DNA of 64,000 nt from Sphaerisporangium corydalis (GTDB taxonomy: Bacteria; Actinomycetota; Actinomycetes; Streptosporangiales; Streptosporangiaceae): NCBI RefSeq assembly GCF_025506355.1, contig NZ_JANZYP010000045.1:1-64000 (forward strand), in the 5' to 3' direction. The notes beneath the pieces are model-generated. The model was not told where the DNA came from and searched no databases. It saw only the letters and a program-made list of their open reading frames with translations. Shown piece after piece: positions 59,833-64,000 of the stretch (positions within the stretch are counted from its first letter, which is position 1; each line of letters opens with the position of its first letter). Both the position numbers and the translations under genes were made by a program.

Positions 59833-61467
59833 GTGTTGACCAAGGTGTGGAAAGCGCTGCCGATCGCGGCCGTCCTGCTGGCGGGCGCGGCCCTGCCGTC
59901 GTACGCCGCCGCCTCGACGCTCCGCGACGGCGCGGCGGCCGCCGGCCGGTACTTCGGCACCGCCGTCGCCGCCGGCCCGCTGTCCAACGAGTCGCAGTAC
60001 ATCACGGTGCTCGACCGCGAGTTCAACTCCGTCACCGCCGAGAACGCCATGAAGTGGGACGCCACCGAGCCCTCGGCCGGATCCTTCTCCTACGGGAGCG
60101 CCGACGCCCTGGTCACCCACGCCCAGGCCCACGGCCAGCAGGTCCGCGGCCACACGCTCGTCTGGCACAACCAGACCCCGTCCTGGGTGCAGAACCTGGC
60201 CGCCGCCGACCTGCGGACCGCGATGCAGAACCACATCGCCAACGTGGTCGGCCACTTCAAGGGCAAGATCTACGCCTGGGACGTCGTCAACGAGATCTTC
60301 GACGACAACGGCGGCTTCCGCAGCAGCTTCTGGTCCCAGAAGCTCGGGCAGACCTTCGTCGCCGACGCCTTCACCGCCGCGCGCGCGGCCGACCCTGCGG
60401 CCAAGCTGTACATCAACGACTACAACGTGGAAGGCGTCAACTCCAAGAGCACCGCGATGTACAACCTGGTCAGGACGCTGAAGTCGCAGGGTGTGCCGAT
60501 CGACGGCGTGGGCCTGCAGGCCCACCTGATCGTCGGCCAGGTGCCCTCCGACCTGCAGCAGAACATCCAGCGCTTCGCCGACCTCGGCGTGGACGTGGCG
60601 CTGACCGAGCTGGACATCCGCATGCAGACCCCGTCGGACTCCACCAAGCTGGCCAACCAGCGCACCGACTACAACCGGGTCACCACCGCCTGCCTGGCCG
60701 TGACGCGCTGCGTGGGCATCACCGTGTGGGGCTTCACCGACAAGTACTCCTGGGTGCCGGACGTGTTCTCCGGCCAGGGCGCGGCGCTGCCGTACAACGA
60801 GAACTACCAGGCCAAGCCCGCCTACACCGGCATGCTCGACGCGCTGAACGGGGGCACGGGCGGGGGCGGCGGTGACACCCAGGCGCCGACCACACCGGGC
60901 ACGCCCACCGCGTCCACCGTCACCTCGTCCGGTGCCACCCTGACCTGGACGGCCTCCACCGACAACACCGCGGTCACCGGCTACGACATCGTCAACGCCG
61001 CCAACACCGTTCTGGGATCATCCACCGGCGCGACGACCACCCTCACCGGACTCACCCCCGCCACCTCCTACACCCTGCGCGTCATCGCCAAGGACGCCGC
61101 GGGCAACCGCTCCACCGCCTCAGCATCCGTCACCTTCACCACCACCACAGGCGGCGGGGGCGGGAGCGGCGCGTGCACCGCGACGTATTCGGTGGTCAAC
61201 TCCTGGCAGAACGGCTTCCAGGCCGGGGTCACCGTCACCAACACCGGCACCGCCGCGATCACCGGTTGGACGGTCACCTGGACCTTCCCGAACGGCCAGA
61301 CGATCACGCAGCTCTGGAACGGCACGCTCACCCAGTCCGGCTCGGCGATCACCGTGCGGAACGCCTCCTACAACGGTGCCCTCGGCGTGGGCGCCTCGAC
61401 CACGTTCGGCTTCACCGGAACCCACACCGGCACCAACAACGCGCCGTCCAGCGTCACCTGTTCCTAG
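59833..61467 (+). CDS. Secreted endo-1,4-beta-xylanase, GH10-FN3-CBM2
   Basis: 544 residues. Signal peptide about 1-26 (ALPIAAVLLAGAALPSYAAA). GH10 domain about 28-345 with FNSVTAENAMKWDATEP, VRGHTLVWHNQTPSWV, acid/base Glu154 in AWDVVNEIF and nucleophile Glu259 in ALTELDIRM. FN3 about 353-443 and CBM2 about 447-544. GTG start with AAAGGA 7 nt upstream. The FN3 module is nearly identical at DNA level to that of the mannanase. Its TAG stop overlaps the TAG stop of the convergent membrane-protein gene (CTAG, 61464-61467). Last gene of the polysaccharide cluster. Confidence 0.95.
   Translation: MLTKVWKALPIAAVLLAGAALPSYAAASTLRDGAAAAGRYFGTAVAAGPLSNESQYITVLDREFNSVTAENAMKWDATEPSAGSFSYGSADALVTHAQAHGQQVRGHTLVWHNQTPSWVQNLAAADLRTAMQNHIANVVGHFKGKIYAWDVVNEIFDDNGGFRSSFWSQKLGQTFVADAFTAARAADPAAKLYINDYNVEGVNSKSTAMYNLVRTLKSQGVPIDGVGLQAHLIVGQVPSDLQQNIQRFADLGVDVALTELDIRMQTPSDSTKLANQRTDYNRVTTACLAVTRCVGITVWGFTDKYSWVPDVFSGQGAALPYNENYQAKPAYTGMLDALNGGTGGGGGDTQAPTTPGTPTASTVTSSGATLTWTASTDNTAVTGYDIVNAANTVLGSSTGATTTLTGLTPATSYTLRVIAKDAAGNRSTASASVTFTTTTGGGGGSGACTATYSVVNSWQNGFQAGVTVTNTGTAAITGWTVTWTFPNGQTITQLWNGTLTQSGSAITVRNASYNGALGVGASTTFGFTGTHTGTNNAPSSVTCS
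60861..61163 (+). repeat. FN3-coding repeat, copy 2 (xylanase)
   Basis: Second copy of the 303-bp segment at 59101-59403, offset 1760 bp, 301 of 303 bases identical by eye. The CBM2 domains that follow are clearly different from each other. Confidence 0.92.
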
Positions 61468-62867
61468 GGGACCTCCGGCGGGTTCCGGGACTCCCCGGAG
61501 CCCGCCGGGCCGCGCGTCCGCGTGAACGCCAGCCCGGCGGCGAGCACCGCGAAGGGCAGCACCATCAGCACGTACCGGTGGTCGAAGTCGGCGGTCATCG
61601 CGGGCAGGACCAGCAGGGCCGACCCGCTCGCCAGGGCGAAGAGCGCGTCCGCCCGCCGCCTGCGCGCCTGCGCGACCACCCCCACCAGGCCGGCGGCCAT
61701 CAGCACCGCGAGCAGCGGGCCGGGCACGCGTACCCACTGCTGGTAGGTCACCATCGCCCCCGCGTACGGCCGCACGAGCACGGTCTGCGCGGGCCCCCGC
61801 TCGTACGCCCGCGCGGCGTCGCCGGCGGTCATGCCCTCCTTGACCTCGGAGGTGGACAGCGTGGTGCGGGTCTTCGCGAACTCGTACGACTTCACGAGAT
61901 TCGGCGAGGGGTGCGGCAGCCGCGTCCAGGAGAAGGCCTTGGCCGCGTCGCGGAGCACCGTCTCGGCGTAGTCCAGCGGCTGCGCGCGGATGGCGCGGAG
62001 CGCGAAGCTGCGGGTGAGCGCGTTGGCCTTGTCGCTGAACATCGGCAACCGCCGCAGCGGCGAGCCCATCACCCAGATGTAGCGCGAGGAGGCCATGCGC
62101 TCGTCCACCGGTTCGGTCGGGCACAGCCACGCCTCGGACGCCGGCGGCCTGATCTCGGCGCAGTCGGCGAAGGACATCGTCCGCGCCCACAGGAGCGTGC
62201 CGTCGGCGCTGGTCAGCCCGAAGCTGCCCTGCTCGGCGTGGTACCAGCTCGCGTAGGCGCACAACGGCACGACCATGGCGACGGCCGTCGCGGCGATCCC
62301 CCGCCACCCGGCACGGCGCAGGACCAGGCACACCACGACCACGGCCAGCAGCGGGACGCCGACCGTGCGCAGGACCGCCGCGCAGCCGATCAGCACCCCG
62401 GCGGCGGCGCCCCACGGGACCGTGAGCACCGGGCGCCACAGCAGGATCGCGGCCGCCGCCACGAGCAGGGCCGCGAACAGCGTGTCCGCCATGATCATGT
62501 GTTCGAGCTGGACCTGGTAGGCGTCGAACAACAGGGGGACGGCGAGCAGGGTCGCCCCCCACCCGGGCAGGCCGTACCGGCGCAGCAGCGCGTAGACCAC
62601 GACGGCGGAGAGCAGCCCGAGCAGGTGCTGTAACGCGACGACGAGGGTGGTGCTGTGGAACGGCTCCAGCGCCCACAGGAACAGCGAGTACCCCGAGCTG
62701 CGCGACCGGCTCGGCCACAACTGCAGCGCGCCGGAGACGTAGGTATAGGAGTCGCCGTCGAACCAGATCGCCCGCCGGTAGCCGAGCATCGCGCACAGCC
62801 GTACCAGCGCGGCCGCCACGAGGGCGAGGCCGAAGAACAGGTTGTTCCGTACGGCTGATCTGGTCAC
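61464..62867 (-). CDS. Polytopic membrane protein, GT-C/PMT-like glycosyltransferase
   Basis: 467 residues with about ten hydrophobic segments. The first loop carries WFDGDSYTYVSGA, a position where GT-C enzymes have a catalytic Asp, followed by SSGYSLFLWALEPFHSTTLV and LEHMIMADTLFAALLV, which resemble dolichyl-phosphate-mannose-type transferases of family GT39/ArnT. A large extracytoplasmic loop contains FADCAEIRPPASEAWLCPTE. Predicted to transfer sugar from a lipid carrier outside the membrane; acceptor unknown. GTG start at 62867 with GGGAG upstream. Convergent with the xylanase gene, overlapping by four bases. Confidence 0.7.
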   Translation of the reverse strand: MTRSAVRNNLFFGLALVAAALVRLCAMLGYRRAIWFDGDSYTYVSGALQLWPSRSRSSGYSLFLWALEPFHSTTLVVALQHLLGLLSAVVVYALLRRYGLPGWGATLLAVPLLFDAYQVQLEHMIMADTLFAALLVAAAAILLWRPVLTVPWGAAAGVLIGCAAVLRTVGVPLLAVVVVCLVLRRAGWRGIAATAVAMVVPLCAYASWYHAEQGSFGLTSADGTLLWARTMSFADCAEIRPPASEAWLCPTEPVDERMASSRYIWVMGSPLRRLPMFSDKANALTRSFALRAIRAQPLDYAETVLRDAAKAFSWTRLPHPSPNLVKSYEFAKTRTTLSTSEVKEGMTAGDAARAYERGPAQTVLVRPYAGAMVTYQQWVRVPGPLLAVLMAAGLVGVVAQARRRRADALFALASGSALLVLPAMTADFDHRYVLMVLPFAVLAAGLAFTRTRGPAGSGESRNPPEVP

Positions 62868-63139
62868 CGGCGATCTCCCGGCTGGGCGGCAAGGTCGTTT
62901 TCGAGGCTATCGATATGTGAGTTACGGGCGGTCGTATTCAGGGTTTTCCCAGGGAGCGGCCGGCCGCGAGGCCGGTGGATCACAGGGGCGATCCAGCTCC
63001 GGTGAAGTGCGGAATGTCATCACCGCAGCTCAGCGGCCACCCTACTCCTTACAGAGGGTGATATTTCAAGAAAAGCGCGTATCCGCCGGATTGGTAGTGA
63101 GAATCGGTAGTACGTGTACCGACAGGACTGGGGGGTCCA

Positions 63140-63703
63140 GTGACGCGAGCCGTCCGGCTGGCGCTGGTGGCCGGCGTCCTCGTTCTCGCGGCCGGATCGG
63201 CCCCGTTGATCGGCGGCGAGCTCAACCGCGTGGTGGCCATCGCCCAGGCGATCCAGCGCGGACAGGAACAGTCGAAGTGGCCCGGCGGGGCGATCCCGTA
63301 CGTCTGGGGCGGCGGCCACGCGTCCAAGGCCGGCCCCTCGCTCGGCACCTGCAAGGGCTACCACGGCTCCGTCAAGCCCTGCCCGGCCGCCACCACCCTG
63401 GGCCTGGACTGCTCCGGCCTCACCCGCTGGGTGTACCAGCTCGCCTTCGAGAAGGACGTACTCGGCGGCGGCAACACCGACGACCACGTCCGCCGCCTGC
63501 ACAAGGTCCCCGCCGCCACCGCCCGCCCCGGCGACCTGGTCTTCTACGGCAAGATCCGCAAAAGGTCCGTCAAGACCCACCACGTCGGCATCTACATCGG
63601 CGGCGGCAGAATGATCAACGCCCTCCGCACCGGCACCACCGTCCGCACCGACCGCGTCACCCTCCTCCCCGACCTCGCCGGCTACTACCGCTACGAGAAC
63701 TGA
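63140..63703 (+). CDS. Secreted NlpC/P60 (C40) peptidase
   Basis: 187 residues. N-terminal signal or anchor (LALVAGVLVLAAGSAPLIGG), a helical linker, then an NlpC/P60 domain: IPYVWGGGHASKAG, catalytic Cys91 in LDCSGLTRWVYQ, His148 in THHVGIYIGGGRMI, and the GDLVFYG strand. C40 enzymes cut peptide stems in peptidoglycan. GTG start at 63140 with GGGGGT upstream. Two extra cysteines (GTCKGY, KPCPAA) before the active site may form a disulfide. Divergent from the GT-C-like gene across a 272-bp spacer in which I see no clear regulatory element. Confidence 0.9.
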   Translation: MTRAVRLALVAGVLVLAAGSAPLIGGELNRVVAIAQAIQRGQEQSKWPGGAIPYVWGGGHASKAGPSLGTCKGYHGSVKPCPAATTLGLDCSGLTRWVYQLAFEKDVLGGGNTDDHVRRLHKVPAATARPGDLVFYGKIRKRSVKTHHVGIYIGGGRMINALRTGTTVRTDRVTLLPDLAGYYRYEN

Positions 63704-63805
63704 CCCCTGTTCGGCTCCCCGCGCACGGGCCACCGGGGGTCCTCCGAAGGCCGGACGGTGCTGGTCATACGGGGGGCGGGAGGGGGTGATGGGTTATGAC
63801 ATTTG

Positions 63806-63822
63806 TCCTAATTAACTTAGGA
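63806..63822. promoter_or_regulatory. Inverted repeat TCCTAA-TTAAC-TTAGGA
   Basis: 6-bp inverted repeat in an AT-rich patch 48 bp before the last gene; probable promoter/operator of that gene. Regulator unknown. Confidence 0.4.
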
Positions 63823-63869
63823 AGGGACGCACTGCGCCGTTCAATCGTAGGGCTGTCAGAGTGGAGGGG

Positions 63870-64000
63870 TGGACATAGCTGATCTTTCCCTCCGGCCCCC
63901 ACGGCACCGTGTGAGCCGCACCGCGATCTGGTTCTGGGCCGTGCGCGCCGCCGCCGGGTGGCTCGTGGTCATCGCCCTCCAGGTCGGGTGGACCCTTCTC
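63870..64000 (+). CDS. Membrane protein, truncated by window end
   Basis: Only 43 codons are visible: an N-terminal cytoplasmic stretch (DIADLSLRPPRHRVSRTAIW) followed by a membrane helix (AAAGWLVVIALQVGWTL). The LRPPRHRV-then-helix start resembles bacterial PH-domain membrane proteins (bPH2/YdbS type), but too little is present to be sure. GTG at 63870 is the likely start; GTG 63911 is an alternative. Confidence 0.5.

Overview
The window is high-GC actinobacterial chromosome (third codon positions almost all G or C, many GTG/TTG starts, short overlaps between operon genes). Two XRE/DUF5753-DUF397 pairs, an orphan sugar ABC transporter without its own ATPase, a complete trehalose/glycogen set and a large CBM2-bearing cellulase cluster point to a filamentous soil actinomycete. 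Streptosporangiaceae (Streptosporangium/Nonomuraea-like) is my inference from gene content, not a measured placement. I see no rRNA, tRNA, CRISPR array, prophage or complete insertion sequence.

Layout. 1-4.4 kb: small regulatory/accessory genes (TPR protein, DUF397 + XRE regulator, RsbW-like ATPase, Uma2-family nuclease, GNAT enzyme, and a truncated remnant of an XRE antitoxin). 4.5-9.2 kb: a repeat-rich island with a coiled-coil/CgeB-like/GT2 glycosyltransferase and a divergent asparagine-synthase-like protein; the spacer between them holds a 24-bp tandem array and copies of a dispersed repeat that also occurs at the window start. 9.5-20.2 kb: trehalose synthase TreS, a PadR-controlled ABC exporter operon, and a sugar-uptake locus with two lipoprotein binding proteins and two permeases, one with an extra beta-sandwich insertion. 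20.4-26.7 kb: uracil-DNA glycosylase, phosphoglucomutase, an HxlR-redoxin fusion regulator and a divergent three-gene ABC transporter. 26.7-30.3 kb: a probable light-response module (thiamine-binding-like protein, photolyase, MerR/LitR-like regulator, ECF sigma factor). 30.4-36.6 kb: glgX-treY-treZ operon. 36.9-40.2 kb: GH20-GH8 operon, probably for chito-oligosaccharides. 40.3-44.8 kb: small zinc-ribbon protein, second XRE/DUF397 pair, MscL, a flavin-dependent oxidoreductase.

45.1-61.5 kb is a plant-polysaccharide degradation cluster. A LacI-family regulator is followed by a Ser/Thr kinase, a GH5 cellulase with CBM2, a GH48 cellobiohydrolase, a GH9-CBM3-CBM2 endoglucanase, a GH5 mannanase and a GH10 xylanase. 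Four palindromes matching the CebR/CelR box (three exact TGGGAGCGCTCCCA, one with a single change) lie at the lacI promoter, upstream of the GH5 cellulase and twice upstream of GH48, so the cluster looks like a cello-oligosaccharide-induced regulon. An ice-binding-like (DUF3494) protein and a repeat-containing small protein interrupt it.

The most unusual items are: four consecutive hairpins between GH48 and GH9 that keep the same 7-nt loop while their stems differ but stay complementary; a GH9 gene whose signal peptide can only be reached from a CTG start; an HxlR regulator that carries the family's N-terminal cysteine and is fused to a redoxin domain with a candidate peroxidatic cysteine; a LitR/ECF-sigma/photolyase module with direct repeats in both promoter regions; and two unrelated proteins that each carry a 60-bp (20-residue) in-frame tandem repeat. 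61.5-64.0 kb holds a GT-C-like membrane protein, an NlpC/P60 peptidase and a truncated membrane protein.
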